From positions 1-64,000 of the forward strand of contig CABIIJ010000088.1 in assembly GCA_902175065.1 (NCBI GenBank): a DNA stretch of 64,000 nucleotides, in the 5' to 3' direction. This document shows positions 1-8,920 of the stretch, piece by piece. Source of the DNA: an uncultured Comamonas sp. (GTDB taxonomy: Bacteria > Pseudomonadota > Gammaproteobacteria > Burkholderiales > Burkholderiaceae_C). The position numbers and the translations under genes were made by a program. The notes under the pieces were generated by a model, which had not been told where the DNA came from, searched no databases, and saw only the letters and a list, made by a program, of their open reading frames with translations. Position 1 is the stretch's first letter; the number at the start of each line of letters is the position of its first letter.

Positions 1-166
1 ATGAGTTGCGTCCAAATGCGGCCAGAGGGCCGTGAATCAGGGCGAAATCGGCCTGAAAGCGGACCTCGTGAGCCAGAAATCGCCATCATCTGAAATCGGA
101 TGCATCAACTCACGCAGCGCCGGGTGTTGTGCAGACCTTCCTTAGGCCTCATTCAGGAGATCTCCA

Positions 167-712
167 ATGTCCGTAGTGGTTCTTCTCGTCGCCGCGGTTG
201 CCGCAGGCGTACTGGTCGGCTTCATCGCACGCCGTATGTCGCTTTCCTGGATCATTGCCGGTGGCGGTGGGTTCCTCGCCGCTTGTGCCGCGTTTATCGC
301 CTTGGCTTCGTCAACGCCCCCACCATCGTCCGCAGCAGCCGTTCCCTCACCAGCAGCCGCTGCGACTCAATCTATCGAGGCACTTCATCCCACGCCGCCC
401 AAAGAAGATGCGATAGGAGTTCGAATTCTTCAAACGCAGCAACTTTACGGTTCGCTATGTGAAAAAATCGTCAATCCAATTGTCTTTGACAGAATTATAG
501 GCACCGCGTCTGCGAACAATCATCCGGCTTATGTTCTCGGCTACAACTTCAACTGCTTATCGAATTTCGGGAGTGAAAAGATCAGCATCTACGTTGGATG
601 GATGGAAAACAGCAATACCAATCGTATTGAGTGCATCCACCACAACGAGGATCGAAATCGTGTTGTTAGTGAAGGGTGGCACTTTTGCGGTGGCAACTTC
701 CGTCAACGTTAG
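167..712 (+). CDS. hypothetical membrane-anchored protein
   Basis: Product of 181 residues that I do not recognise. The first 50 residues hold two hydrophobic stretches (about 1-20 and 27-47) separated by the basic turn ARRMS, so the protein is probably anchored in the inner membrane. A Pro/Ala/Ser-rich linker (about 48-70) leads to a soluble C-terminal part with four Cys residues (SLCEK, NFNCL, RIECI, HFCGG), which could form disulfides if it is periplasmic. The ATG has an AGGAG ribosome site about 7 bases upstream. Two lines of its 3' half count 52/120 G+C (43%), well below the neighbouring uvrA, which suggests acquired DNA. The upstream 166 bases hold no gene I can support. Confidence 0.55.
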   Translation: MSVVVLLVAAVAAGVLVGFIARRMSLSWIIAGGGGFLAACAAFIALASSTPPPSSAAAVPSPAAAATQSIEALHPTPPKEDAIGVRILQTQQLYGSLCEKIVNPIVFDRIIGTASANNHPAYVLGYNFNCLSNFGSEKISIYVGWMENSNTNRIECIHHNEDRNRVVSEGWHFCGGNFRQR

Positions 713-748
713 GAGCCATGTACTGACCGACATCTTCACGCTTGGCTG

Positions 749-765
749 ACATAGGTCGCCTATGT
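749..765. repeat. perfect 7-bp hairpin between hypothetical genes
   Basis: ACATAGG (749-755), three-base loop TCG, CCTATGT (759-765). It lies in the 80-bp gap after the first small gene. No T-run follows, so a terminator is not convincing. It could be a weak terminator, an operator or part of a recombination site. Confidence 0.4.
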
Positions 766-792
766 GAATAAGTCTTCGAGCTGATCTTCAAA

Positions 793-1398
793 ATGAATCT
801 CGCGCAAATATATCCGGCCATTGATCACATTGCCGAAAACCTGATTCTCCTAGACTTGCACGCAGCGGGGTACCTCTCAACGTATCCCCATATACGTGGC
901 CACATCACACGTGGCAGCGAAGTGACTTCGTCCAATTTCCTGCAATTGGCGGCAATGACCTATGGATGGATGCCTCGAGTGCTTCGAGTAGATCGTGCTC
1001 ACTTGGCAGCGGCAGTAGACGCTCTGGGAGTTGCGGCTACGGCCAACGAAGCCAGCTATACCACTGTGGCTGTTGCAGACATCGCATCCTGCCTACGTTC
1101 AGTCGTTGGCACGTCGAAGATGCTGCATTTCGTCAACGACCAGATTTTCCCCATCTGGGACAGCAGAATCGAGTCTTTCCGCATTCAGGCTAAACCAACC
1201 AATCCACACATGAGCGATCCAGTGAACTACCTAGCGTTCATTAGGGATGTGAATGCGATCAGATTGGAACCCTCCTTCCAATCGTTCTACACGGAATTCC
1301 AGGCTGTCTATTTTGATCGTCAACAGGCTATGGGCATTCCGCTGTACCGGATTTCGGAAGTTCGAGCAATCGAGGCGGCTGCGTTTGAACTCGCGTGA
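793..1398 (+). CDS. hypothetical protein
   Basis: Product of 201 residues with no signal peptide or membrane segment and no family I can name. The most distinctive stretch is around residues 112-126, where SKMLHFVNDQIFPIWD has the look of a conserved structural or catalytic motif. The ribosome site is weak (only a GAG about 14 bases before the ATG). One line of the gene counts 30/60 G+C, lower than the core genes downstream. It lies between two other unrelated small ORFs on the same strand with gaps of 68-80 bp, an arrangement typical of gene cassettes or a degraded island. Confidence 0.5.
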   Translation: MNLAQIYPAIDHIAENLILLDLHAAGYLSTYPHIRGHITRGSEVTSSNFLQLAAMTYGWMPRVLRVDRAHLAAAVDALGVAATANEASYTTVAVADIASCLRSVVGTSKMLHFVNDQIFPIWDSRIESFRIQAKPTNPHMSDPVNYLAFIRDVNAIRLEPSFQSFYTEFQAVYFDRQQAMGIPLYRISEVRAIEAAAFELA

Positions 1399-1466
1399 GC
1401 GATGTCTAACATTTCCATTAAGCGGACTAGCTTACGGCCAACCGGTTATCTTGTTCATTAGCGGTC

Positions 1467-1901
1467 ATGGACATATCTCAGTTTTCCCTTGCCTGGAGAT
1501 GGACAGACAAGAAATACGCCGTTCTTCCCACGGAAGTCCTTGCACAGATAACTCCCCTCGTCCTTGCTCAAGCCAGAGCTTTCTTTGATGAGTCGCTTAC
1601 CCTTACGGGCAGTGATGGCCTTAACCCAGCATTTTTCAACCTTACGCAAGTGCCCACCGAGCACTTGGATTCATCGCAAATAACAACTTGGCTTCTTGAA
1701 CACCATCCAGACACTCAGACTCAGGTTTACCTATCATGGCTGCCTGACACTGCTGTCCTTACCAGTTGGGGCATCTTTGCAACGTACTGGAGCGAATTCT
1801 GCTACCCCACGTCGGACGATTTGATTGTGTTACCTACGGATCGCCGCTGGGCGTTGCTTTACCACCATTCGGAGCGCATGCAGTATGGGGTTCGCCGCTA
1901 A
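1467..1901 (+). CDS. hypothetical protein, possibly DUF2947-like
   Basis: Acidic soluble protein of 144 residues. The C-terminal half (YWSEFCYPTSDDLIVLP, then RRWALLYHHSERMQYG) resembles the C-terminal pattern of small immunity-like or DUF2947-type proteins often carried as integron cassettes; I recall this from memory and it is weak. The ATG start gives the full-length frame, but no clear ribosome site precedes it. The flanking gaps (1399-1466 and 1902-1960) hold the attC-like sequences described separately. Confidence 0.45.
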   Translation: MDISQFSLAWRWTDKKYAVLPTEVLAQITPLVLAQARAFFDESLTLTGSDGLNPAFFNLTQVPTEHLDSSQITTWLLEHHPDTQTQVYLSWLPDTAVLTSWGIFATYWSEFCYPTSDDLIVLPTDRRWALLYHHSERMQYGVRR

Positions 1902-1902
1902 C

Positions 1903-1955
1903 TCTGCGCTAAAACGGACCGCACCAAAGGCGGGCGGCTACCTCGACAGTTAGCT
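1903..1955 (+). other. possible degenerate integron attC-like site
   Basis: After the third small gene the sequence runs GCGCTAAAACGGACCGC, then GGCGGGCGGCTACCTCGA, then GTTAGCT. The order of an AAC-containing box, an imperfect inverted repeat and a terminal GTTAG box, with CGGCTACCTCGA just before it, resembles the right half of attC sites. The outer GCTAA/TTAGC pair, but the boxes do not fit RYYYAAC/GTTRRRY exactly. A second weak candidate begins with GTCTAACATTTCCATTAAG near 1404. No integrase gene is visible in the window. Confidence 0.2.
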
Positions 1956-1991
1956 AACGTCCCCCACAGCACAAGGCCAGGGGCGGCTTCC

Positions 1992-1997
1992 TACAAT
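1992..1997 (+). promoter_or_regulatory. candidate -10 box of uvrA
   Basis: TACAAT lies 28 bases upstream of the uvrA ATG, which would give a leader of only about 20 nucleotides. No good -35 or Shine-Dalgarno sequence is visible, so this is a weak call. Confidence 0.3.
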
Positions 1998-2024
1998 AAA
2001 GCCCCCTCATTTCTGCCCCCTGCC

Positions 2025-5000
2025 ATGTCCAGCCAAGACTCGTCCCGCAGCCTGATCCGCATCCACGGTGCACGCCAGCACAATTTGAAGAATCTGGATG
2101 TGGACATCCGCACCGGGGAGCTGACGGTGGTCACCGGCCCCAGCGGCTCGGGCAAGTCTTCGCTGGTGTTCGACACCCTGTATGCCGAGGGGCAGCGGCG
2201 CTATGTGGAGACGTTCAGCGCCTATGCGCGGCAGTTTCTTGACCGGATGGACAAGCCCGCCGTGGACAAGGTGGAGGGCGTGCCCCCGGCGATTGCCATC
2301 GACCAGACCAACCCGGTGCGCAATTCCCGCTCCACCGTGGGCACGATGACGGAGCTGAACGACCATCTGAAACTGCTGTTCGCCCGCGCTGGGGCGCTGT
2401 TCGACCGGCAGACCGCGCAGCCGGTGCGACACGATACGGCGGACAGCATTTATGCCCAGTTGCAGGCGCGTGCCCGGGCGGCGGGCGACCCGCGCCTGGT
2501 GCTGACCTTTGCCGTGGAGCTGCCCGCCAGCACCAGCGCCGACGAGGTGCAGCAGTGGCTGCTGGCCAGCGGCTTTACCAAGATCCAGGCCGAGCGCACG
2601 CTGGAAAAACCCGCCCCCGCGCCGGAAAAGGGCAGCAGGAAAAAGGCCCCGCCCACCCTCGTCAAAGTGCTGGACGTGGTGGCCGACCGCTTCCGCATGG
2701 GCAATGTGGAGCGCAGCCGGGCGATGGAGGCCATCGAGCTGGCGCTGCTGCGTGGCCAGGGGCTGATGCAGGTGTATGCGCTGACGAGTGAGGGCGAAGG
2801 GGCGGAACCCGAAGTGTGGAAATTCGCCCTGGGCCTGCATTGCCCGGACAGCGGCATCAGCTACCAGACGCCGCTGCCCGCGCTGTTTTCCTTCAACTCG
2901 GCGGCGGGCGCGTGCCCGGAGTGCCGGGGCTTTGGCCGGGTGATCGGGGTGGACTGGAATCTGGTGATTCCCAACGACAAGCTCACGCTGCGCACCGGCG
3001 CCATCAAGGCCATCCAGACCCCGGCGTGGAAGGAGATTCAGGACGACCTGCTGCGCCACGCCGAGGCCGAGGGCATCCCGCGTGACATTGCCTGGGGCAA
3101 GCTCACGCCCGCGCAGCGCGACTGGGTGCTGGACGGCTCGCCGCGCTGGAACGGCAAGTGGGAGCAGACGTGGTACGGCATCCGCCGCTTTTTCGGCTAC
3201 CTGGAGAGCAAGTCGTACAAGATGCACATCCGCGTGCTGCTGTCCAAATACCGCAGCTACACGCCCTGCCCATGCTGCGGCGGCGCCCGCTTGGGCGCAG
3301 AGAGCCTGCTGTGGCGCGTCGGCAGCCAGCAGGACGCCGATGCGGTGCTGCCGCCCGCACAACGCTTCATGCCGCAGGGCGTGGCCTGGAGCCGGGCGCA
3401 GTTGGAAGCCCTGCCCGGCCTGTGCCTGCACGATGTGATGCAGTTGCCGCTGGTGCGGCTGCAAAAGTTTTTTCATGCACTGAAAAAAGAAGCTGCTTTC
3501 ACTGACAATGCAACGGTTTCAGCATCAAAACATGCTGAAAATCAGGCAGAACAAGCGGCACAAGCTCTGATTCTGGAAGAAATCGAGACCCGCCTGCGCT
3601 ATCTGTGCGATGTCGGCATCGGCTACCTGACGCTCGACCGGCAAAGCCGCACCCTGTCCGGCGGCGAGGTGCAGCGCATCAACCTGACCACGGCGCTGGG
3701 CACCAGTCTGGTGAACACGCTGTTCGTGCTGGACGAGCCGAGCATCGGCCTGCACCCGCGCGACATGCAACGCATCAACCAGGCCATGCAGCGCCTGAAA
3801 ACCGCCGGCAACACCCTGGTGGTGGTGGAGCACGACCCGGCCGTGATGCTGGCCGCCGACCGCATCATCGACATGGGCCCCGGCCCCGGCGTGCGCGGCG
3901 GGCAGATCGTGTTTGACGGCACGCCCGCGCAACTGCGCGGGGCCGACACCTTGACCGGTGCCTACCTGGGCGGGCGCAAGCAGGTGGGTTTCGGCTTCAA
4001 GCGCCCGGTGCTGGCGAACACGCCCAGGCTGATTCTGGAAGGGGCCAGCGCCCACAACCTGCAAAACGTGGACGTCGCCTTCCCCCTGCAACGGCTGGTG
4101 ACGGTGACGGGCGTCTCCGGTTCCGGCAAATCCAGCTTGATTCAGGATGTGCTGGCCCCGGCCCTGCTGCGCCACTTCGGCAAGCCGACGGAAAGCGCCG
4201 GGGCCTTCACCCGCCTGCTGGGGGCCGAGCAACTGGCCGATGTGATGTGGGTCGACCAGTCGCCCATCGGCAAAACCGCCCGCTCCAACCCGGTGAGCTA
4301 CGTCGGCGCGTGGGACAGCCTGCGCGAGATTTTTGCCTGCGCCCCGCTGTCGCGCCAGCGTGGCTACACCGCGGGCAAGTTCAGCTTTAACACCGGCGAC
4401 GGGCGCTGCCCGACCTGTGGCGGCTCAGGCTTTGAGCATGTGGAGATGCAGTTCCTCTCCGACGTCTACCTGCGCTGCCCGGACTGCAACGGCCAGCGCT
4501 ATCGCCCGGAGGTGCTGGAAATCCGCATCGAACGCGGGGGCAGGCTGCTCAACGTGGCCGACGTGCTGGCGCTGACCGTGGCCGAGGCCGCCGCGCTGTT
4601 CGCCAGCGATGCGGAAGTGCTGCGTGCCCTGCAACCCATCGTCGATGTGGGGCTGGACTACGTGCAACTGGGCCAGAGCGTGCCCACCCTTTCGGGCGGC
4701 GAGGCGCAGCGCCTGAAACTGGCCGGTTTCCTGGCCGAAGCCGCCAAGGCCCAGGCCAAATCGCGCCAAAGCCTGGCCCGCAAAGGCACGCTGTTCCTGT
4801 TCGACGAGCCGACCACCGGCCTGCACTTCGAGGACATCGCCAAGCTCATGCGGGCGCTGCGCAAGTTGCTGGATGCCGGGCACAGCCTGATCGTCATCGA
4901 GCACAACCTGGACGTGATCCGCGCCAGCGACTGGCTGATCGACCTGGGGCCGGAAGGTGGCGACGGCGGGGGCCGCATCGTCGCCCAGGGCACGCCGGAA

Positions 5001-7940
5001 GAGCTGCGGCAAATGACTGGCTCGCACACCGCGCAGGCGCTGCGCGACTATGAGGTGGCCATGGGATTGGAGGGGCTGGATGGCCTGGGCGAACCCGGCG
5101 TGGCCGAAGCCGCGCCCGCGTGGCAAATCGTGCCAGCCGTCACCGCGCAGCCGCCCGCACCCAATGCCATCGAAGTGGTGAATGCCAAAGAGCACAACCT
5201 GAAAAACCTCAGCGTGCAGATTCCGCACGGCAAGTTCAACGTGGTCACCGGCGTGTCCGGCTCCGGCAAATCCACCCTGGCCTTCGACATCGTGTTCAAC
5301 GAGGGCCAGCGCCGCTACCTCGAATCGCTCAACGCCTACGCCCGCAGCATCGTGCAACCGGCGGGGCGGCCCGAGGTGGACGCGGTCTACGGCATCCCGC
5401 CCACCGTGGCCATCGAGCAGCGCCTCTCGCGCGGCGGGCGCAAATCCACGGTGGGCACCACCACCGAGGTCTGGCACTTTCTGCGCCTCTTGTACGTCAA
5501 GCTGGGCACGCAGCACTGCGTGCACGACGATGCGCCGGTGCAGCCGCAAAGCCTGGACAGCATCGCCGCCCAGCTCATCACGCACTTTGCCGGGCAGGTG
5601 ATCGGCCTGCTGGCCCCGCTGGTCAGCCACCGCAAGGGCGTCTATACCGAGCTGGCCGACTGGGCACGCCCCCGTGGCTACACCCATTTGCGCGTGGACG
5701 GGGCGTTTCTGCCCACCACGGGCTTTCCGCGCCTGGATCGCTTCAGGGAGCACAGCATCGAGCTGCCCGTGGCCAGCGTGCGCGTCGCCGCCGATGACGA
5801 GGCCACGCTGCGCCAGCACCTGGCCCAGGCGCTGGAACTGGGCAAGGGCGTGGTGCAGGTGCTGCACGGCATCGACGCACTGCCCGCAGCCCTGGGCGCG
5901 GGCAGCGACGGCGCAGGCATCGGCAGCGTGCAGGTGTTCTCCACCCAACGCGCCTGCCCGGTGTGCGCCACCAGCTATGCCGAACTCGACCCGCGCCTGT
6001 TCAGCTACAACAGCAAGCACGGCTGGTGCCCGGATTGCGTGGGCACCGGCGTGCAGCTCGACAAAGACCAGCGCAAGGTCTACGACGACAGCCAACTGGC
6101 TGAGGACAACCGGGGCCGCGAACTGAGCTTTGCCAGCCAGGAGGTGGAGGATCTGGCCGAAACCGCCTGCCCCAGCTGCCACGGCACGCGCCTGAACGCC
6201 ACGGCCCGCGCCGTGCGCTTTGCCGGGCAGCGCATCACCGATCTGGCCCGCCTGAGCGTGGACGACCTGCGCCAGTGGGCGCAAACCCTGGCGCTGACGG
6301 GCCGGGAAGCCGACATCGCCCGCGACCTGCTGCCGGAAATCGCCAGCCGCCTGGAGTTCCTGCAGGAAGTCGGCCTGGGCTACCTCACCCTCGACCGGGG
6401 CGCCCCGACCTTGAGCGGCGGCGAAGCCCAGCGCATCCGCCTTGCCGCGCAGCTCGGCAGCAACCTGCAGGGCGTGTGCTACGTGCTGGACGAACCCACC
6501 ATCGGCCTGCACGCGCGGGACAACCGCATCCTGCTCAATGCCCTGCACAAGCTCGGCGCGAAAGGCAACACCCTGGTGGTGGTCGAGCACGACGAGGACA
6601 CCATCCGCCGTGCCGACCACATCATCGACATTGGCCCCAGCGCCGGGCGGCGCGGCGGCCAGCTCATCGCCCAGGGCAGCGTGGCCGACGTGGAAAACGC
6701 CCCCGACTCGCAAACCGGCCGCTACCTGCTGCACGCCATGCGCCACCCGCTGCAGGCACGGCGCAGCGTGACTGCTTCCATAAAAGAAGCTGTTTCCGCT
6801 GATAAAAAAACAGTCTCAGCATCAAAACCATCTAAAACCAAACAAATACCAGCGGAAACAGCTTCTGAAACAGAAGCATTGCGCTGGCTCACCGTCCACG
6901 ACGCGCAGATGCACAACCTGCAAAACGTCACCGCCTGCGTGCCGCTGCAACGGCTGGTGGCGGTCACCGGCGTCAGCGGCTCCGGCAAATCCACCCTGGC
7001 GCGGGACGTGCTGCTGGCCAATGTTGCCGCCTGGGTTGGCCAGCGCCAGACCAAGGCCGGGCGCGACGCCATGGACGCCGGCCAGGCCCCGGCGCTGATC
7101 GGCTGCGCGGGCCTCTCCGGCTTTGAAAGCATCGACCGCGTGCTGGAAGTCGACCAGACCCCCATCGGCAAAACCCCGCGCTCCTGCCCCGCCACCTACA
7201 TCGGTTTCTGGGACACCATCCGCAAACTGTTCGCCGGCACGCTCGAAGCCCAGGCGCGGGGCTACGCCGCCGGGCGCTTTTCCTTCAACACCGGTGCGGG
7301 CCGCTGCCCCGCCTGCGAAGGCCAGGGCCTGCGCACCATCGCCATGAGCTTTCTGCCCGACGTGAAACTGCCCTGCGACGCCTGCCATGGCGCCCGCTTC
7401 AACCCCGAAACCCTGGCGGTGACGTGGCGCGGCAAGAACATCGGCCAGGTGCTGCAAATGGAAGTGGCCGAGGCGGTGGAATTCTTCGCCGCCATGCCTG
7501 CCATCGCCCACCCGCTGCAACTGTTGCAGGACGTGGGCCTGGGCTACCTCACCCTGGGCCAGCCCAGCCCCACGCTCTCGGGCGGCGAAGCGCAGCGCAT
7601 CAAACTCGTCACCGAACTGACCAAGGTGCGCGACGACATCGCCCGGCGCGGCCAGAAGGCCCCGCACACCCTCTACGTGCTGGACGAACCCACCGTCGGC
7701 CTGCACATGGCCGACGTGGACAAACTCATCCGCGTGCTGCACCGGCTGGTGGACGGTGGCCACAGCGTCATCGTCATCGAACACGACCTGGACGTGATTG
7801 CCGAGGCCGACTGGGTGCTGGACCTCGGCCCCGAAGGCGGCGCAGGCGGTGGCCGCATCGTGGCCCAGGGCACGCCGGAGGATCTGGTGCAAGCCGGTAC
7901 GCATACGGGGGTGGCGCTGGCCGGGGTGCTGGGGCGGTAA
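2025..7940 (+). CDS. uvrA: double-length UvrA-type excinuclease ATPase
   Basis: Product of 1971 residues, about twice the usual UvrA (E. coli is 940). It reads as two UvrA copies in tandem with four ABC ATPase units. Walker A motifs lie near residues 38 (GPSGSGKSS), 696 (GVSGSGKSS), 1075 and 1649 (GVSGSGKST). ABC signatures appear as SGGEVQR and SGGEAQR, and Walker B as [30 protein letters not shown] and [10 protein letters not shown]. Zinc-finger Cys pairs (CPTC/CPDC, CPAC/CDAC) and the UvrB-contact type region are present in both halves. Standard UvrA scans DNA for lesions and loads UvrB in nucleotide excision repair. A tandem form might act as a built-in dimer, or belong to the UvrA2-like class tied to drug or DNA-intercalator tolerance; that is inference. 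Two Lys/Ala/Ser-rich linkers at about residues 489-517 and 1587-1614 come from repeat elements annotated separately. Confidence 0.95.
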   Translation: MSSQDSSRSLIRIHGARQHNLKNLDVDIRTGELTVVTGPSGSGKSSLVFDTLYAEGQRRYVETFSAYARQFLDRMDKPAVDKVEGVPPAIAIDQTNPVRNSRSTVGTMTELNDHLKLLFARAGALFDRQTAQPVRHDTADSIYAQLQARARAAGDPRLVLTFAVELPASTSADEVQQWLLASGFTKIQAERTLEKPAPAPEKGSRKKAPPTLVKVLDVVADRFRMGNVERSRAMEAIELALLRGQGLMQVYALTSEGEGAEPEVWKFALGLHCPDSGISYQTPLPALFSFNSAAGACPECRGFGRVIGVDWNLVIPNDKLTLRTGAIKAIQTPAWKEIQDDLLRHAEAEGIPRDIAWGKLTPAQRDWVLDGSPRWNGKWEQTWYGIRRFFGYLESKSYKMHIRVLLSKYRSYTPCPCCGGARLGAESLLWRVGSQQDADAVLPPAQRFMPQGVAWSRAQLEALPGLCLHDVMQLPLVRLQKFFHALKKEAAFTDNATVSASKHAENQAEQAAQALILEEIETRLRYLCDVGIGYLTLDRQSRTLSGGEVQRINLTTALGTSLVNTLFVLDEPSIGLHPRDMQRINQAMQRLKTAGNTLVVVEHDPAVMLAADRIIDMGPGPGVRGGQIVFDGTPAQLRGADTLTGAYLGGRKQVGFGFKRPVLANTPRLILEGASAHNLQNVDVAFPLQRLVTVTGVSGSGKSSLIQDVLAPALLRHFGKPTESAGAFTRLLGAEQLADVMWVDQSPIGKTARSNPVSYVGAWDSLREIFACAPLSRQRGYTAGKFSFNTGDGRCPTCGGSGFEHVEMQFLSDVYLRCPDCNGQRYRPEVLEIRIERGGRLLNVADVLALTVAEAAALFASDAEVLRALQPIVDVGLDYVQLGQSVPTLSGGEAQRLKLAGFLAEAAKAQAKSRQSLARKGTLFLFDEPTTGLHFEDIAKLMRALRKLLDAGHSLIVIEHNLDVIRASDWLIDLGPEGGDGGGRIVAQGTPEELRQMTGSHTAQALRDYEVAMGLEGLDGLGEPGVAEAAPAWQIVPAVTAQPPAPNAIEVVNAKEHNLKNLSVQIPHGKFNVVTGVSGSGKSTLAFDIVFNEGQRRYLESLNAYARSIVQPAGRPEVDAVYGIPPTVAIEQRLSRGGRKSTVGTTTEVWHFLRLLYVKLGTQHCVHDDAPVQPQSLDSIAAQLITHFAGQVIGLLAPLVSHRKGVYTELADWARPRGYTHLRVDGAFLPTTGFPRLDRFREHSIELPVASVRVAADDEATLRQHLAQALELGKGVVQVLHGIDALPAALGAGSDGAGIGSVQVFSTQRACPVCATSYAELDPRLFSYNSKHGWCPDCVGTGVQLDKDQRKVYDDSQLAEDNRGRELSFASQEVEDLAETACPSCHGTRLNATARAVRFAGQRITDLARLSVDDLRQWAQTLALTGREADIARDLLPEIASRLEFLQEVGLGYLTLDRGAPTLSGGEAQRIRLAAQLGSNLQGVCYVLDEPTIGLHARDNRILLNALHKLGAKGNTLVVVEHDEDTIRRADHIIDIGPSAGRRGGQLIAQGSVADVENAPDSQTGRYLLHAMRHPLQARRSVTASIKEAVSADKKTVSASKPSKTKQIPAETASETEALRWLTVHDAQMHNLQNVTACVPLQRLVAVTGVSGSGKSTLARDVLLANVAAWVGQRQTKAGRDAMDAGQAPALIGCAGLSGFESIDRVLEVDQTPIGKTPRSCPATYIGFWDTIRKLFAGTLEAQARGYAAGRFSFNTGAGRCPACEGQGLRTIAMSFLPDVKLPCDACHGARFNPETLAVTWRGKNIGQVLQMEVAEAVEFFAAMPAIAHPLQLLQDVGLGYLTLGQPSPTLSGGEAQRIKLVTELTKVRDDIARRGQKAPHTLYVLDEPTVGLHMADVDKLIRVLHRLVDGGHSVIVIEHDLDVIAEADWVLDLGPEGGAGGGRIVAQGTPEDLVQAGTHTGVALAGVLGR
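3488..3574 (+). repeat. palindromic element copy inside uvrA (copy 1)
   Basis: AT-rich insert in the GC-rich uvrA frame. The perfect inner inverted repeat TTTCAGCAT (3517-3525) / ATGCTGAAA (3532-3540) is flanked by degenerate outer arms beginning AGAAGCTGCTTTCACTGA. It is read in frame and encodes [15 protein letters not shown], similar to the peptide from copy 2. Its end sequence and layout match the intergenic elements at 40987 and 47961. Confidence 0.6.
6785..6866 (+). repeat. palindromic element copy inside uvrA (copy 2)
   Basis: Perfect 17-bp inverted repeat AGAAGCTGTTTCCGCTG (6785-6801) / CAGCGGAAACAGCTTCT (6850-6866) around an AT-rich core containing CTCAGCATCAAAACC. It is read in frame and encodes [15 protein letters not shown], close to the copy 1 peptide. 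The element lies in the linker between the third and fourth ATPase units. Confidence 0.7.
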
Positions 7941-7976
7941 GCACGCGATGGAGGGTGCGCTTTACAATGAATGCAC

Positions 7977-7994
7977 TGTATTACACGCAATACA
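7977..7994. promoter_or_regulatory. palindromic operator of the toxin-antitoxin operon
   Basis: TGTATT-N6-AATACA lies 26 bases before the antitoxin ATG and just downstream of a TACAAT -10-like box (7963-7968). Outer TGAATG/ATTCA bases extend the symmetry. RHH antitoxins usually repress their own operon by binding such a palindrome. Confidence 0.5.
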
Positions 7995-8019
7995 TTCACC
8001 ATGCTGTAAAGGAAACGCC

Positions 8020-8274
8020 ATGACCGTTGCTGCCCCCCCCGCCAGCCGCACCATCAACGTGCGCCTGCCTGCCGAGCTGTACGAACAGTTGGAATCCCTG
8101 GCCCAGGCCACGGCACGCACCAAAAGCTTTGTCACCCTGGAGGCATTGAGCAGCTACCTGGCCGCCCAAAGCTGGCAGGTGCAGGACATTGCCCAGGGCG
8201 TGCAGGAAGCCGACGCGGGCGAATTTGCCAACGCCGATGAGGTGGCCGCCGTCTTCACCCGCCATGGCGCGTAA
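8020..8274 (+). CDS. CopG/RHH-type antitoxin
   Basis: Product of 84 residues. Residues about 11-45 (INVRLPAELYEQLESLA, then SFVTLEALSSYL) form a ribbon-helix-helix DNA-binding domain: one beta strand and two helices, as in ParD/RelB-type antitoxins. The acidic C-terminal tail would wrap the toxin. The ATG at 8020 has AAAGGA about 7 bases upstream, and an upstream in-frame extension would read into the operator. It overlaps the toxin gene by 11 bases, which implies translational coupling. Expected role: neutralise the toxin and autorepress the operon. Confidence 0.85.
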   Translation: MTVAAPPASRTINVRLPAELYEQLESLAQATARTKSFVTLEALSSYLAAQSWQVQDIAQGVQEADAGEFANADEVAAVFTRHGA

Positions 8275-8539
8275 GCTGCGCTGGACGCGCCGCGCCCTGG
8301 CGCGACTGGACGCGATTGCCACCTATATCGCCCAGGACAACCCCGTTCGCGCCACCAGCTTTGTGCGCGAATTGCGCGACAAGCTGGAGCTGCTGTGCCA
8401 GCACGAACTGGGCCGCCCCGGCCGCGTCTATGGCACCCGGGAGCTGGTGCTGCACAAGCATTACATCGCGGTGTACCGGGTGCAAGGCGAGGAGGTGCAC
8501 CTCCTCACCGTGCTGCACACCGCGCAACAACGGACTTGA
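8264..8539 (+). CDS. RelE/ParE family toxin
   Basis: Basic protein of 91 residues with the RelE/ParE fold signature: WTRRALARLDAIATYIAQ at the N-terminus, a central R-rich part (GRPGRVYGTRELV) and the ending YRVQGEEVHLLTVLHT. This subgroup either poisons gyrase (ParE) or cleaves mRNA at the ribosome (RelE); sequence alone does not decide. The ATG at 8264 overlaps the end of the antitoxin gene, the standard type II order. Confidence 0.85.
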   Translation: MARKLRWTRRALARLDAIATYIAQDNPVRATSFVRELRDKLELLCQHELGRPGRVYGTRELVLHKHYIAVYRVQGEEVHLLTVLHTAQQRT

Positions 8540-8543
8540 AAAG

Positions 8544-8876
8544 GTGGTTGAAGCGCCTCGTCCCTTTCCGGCCCGCGTCACCCTCATCCACCCCGACGCC
8601 CCGCCCAAGCCCGCCGTCGGCAGCCCCTGCAACGGTTGCGGGCTGTGCTGCCTGCTGGAGCCTTGCCCGCTGGGGATGGTGCTGTCACGCCAGCGCACCG
8701 GGGCGTGCGTGGCGCTGCGCTGGTCAGAGGCGCAGCAGCGCTATGTGTGCGGGGCGATCGGCGATGCGCCGGGCCATTGGCTGGGCCGGCTGCGCCAATG
8801 GCTGGCCCGGCGCTGGATTGCCGCCGGTGCCGGGTGCGATGCGGCTTTGGCGGCACACAACGGGGCCGAGGAATAA
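8544..8876 (+). CDS. YkgJ family cysteine-cluster protein
   Basis: About 110 residues with the cluster CNGCGLCCLLEPCPLG followed by two further Cys, the pattern of the YkgJ/CxxCxxCC family, thought to bind zinc or an iron-sulfur centre; its function is unknown. The start is uncertain: a GTG at 8544 is the first plausible codon after the toxin stop, but its spacing from GAAAAGG is poor. The gene begins just after the toxin gene, so it may be co-transcribed with it. Confidence 0.65.
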   Translation: MVEAPRPFPARVTLIHPDAPPKPAVGSPCNGCGLCCLLEPCPLGMVLSRQRTGACVALRWSEAQQRYVCGAIGDAPGHWLGRLRQWLARRWIAAGAGCDAALAAHNGAEE

Positions 8877-8877
8877 A

Positions 8878-8901
8878 AAAGGGTTGCCGCAGCAACCCTT
8901 T
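8878..8901. terminator. bidirectional Rho-independent terminator
   Basis: GGGTTGC (8881-8887), loop CGCA, GCAACCC (8892-8898), with an A-run before and TTT after. It lies between two convergent genes and can serve both. Confidence 0.85.
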
Positions 8902-8920
8902 CGCTTCAGCGTGGAGGCAT

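Noticed and set aside
100..462. 120-codon frame overlapping the first hypothetical gene
   Set aside because: Arg/Ser-rich translation without a ribosome site; the 167-712 frame has an AGGAG site and membrane segments.
2007..3476. Long minus-strand open frame opposite uvrA (489 codons), and a similar one at 4425-6746 (773 codons)
   Set aside because: The plus strand encodes conserved UvrA motifs throughout. The antisense frames have repetitive Ala/Gly/His/Gln composition and exist only because stop codons are rare in GC-rich DNA.
3488..6866. Repeats inside uvrA considered as a CRISPR-like or recombination array
   Set aside because: Only two copies, 3.2 kb apart, palindromic and read as protein; no regular spacers.
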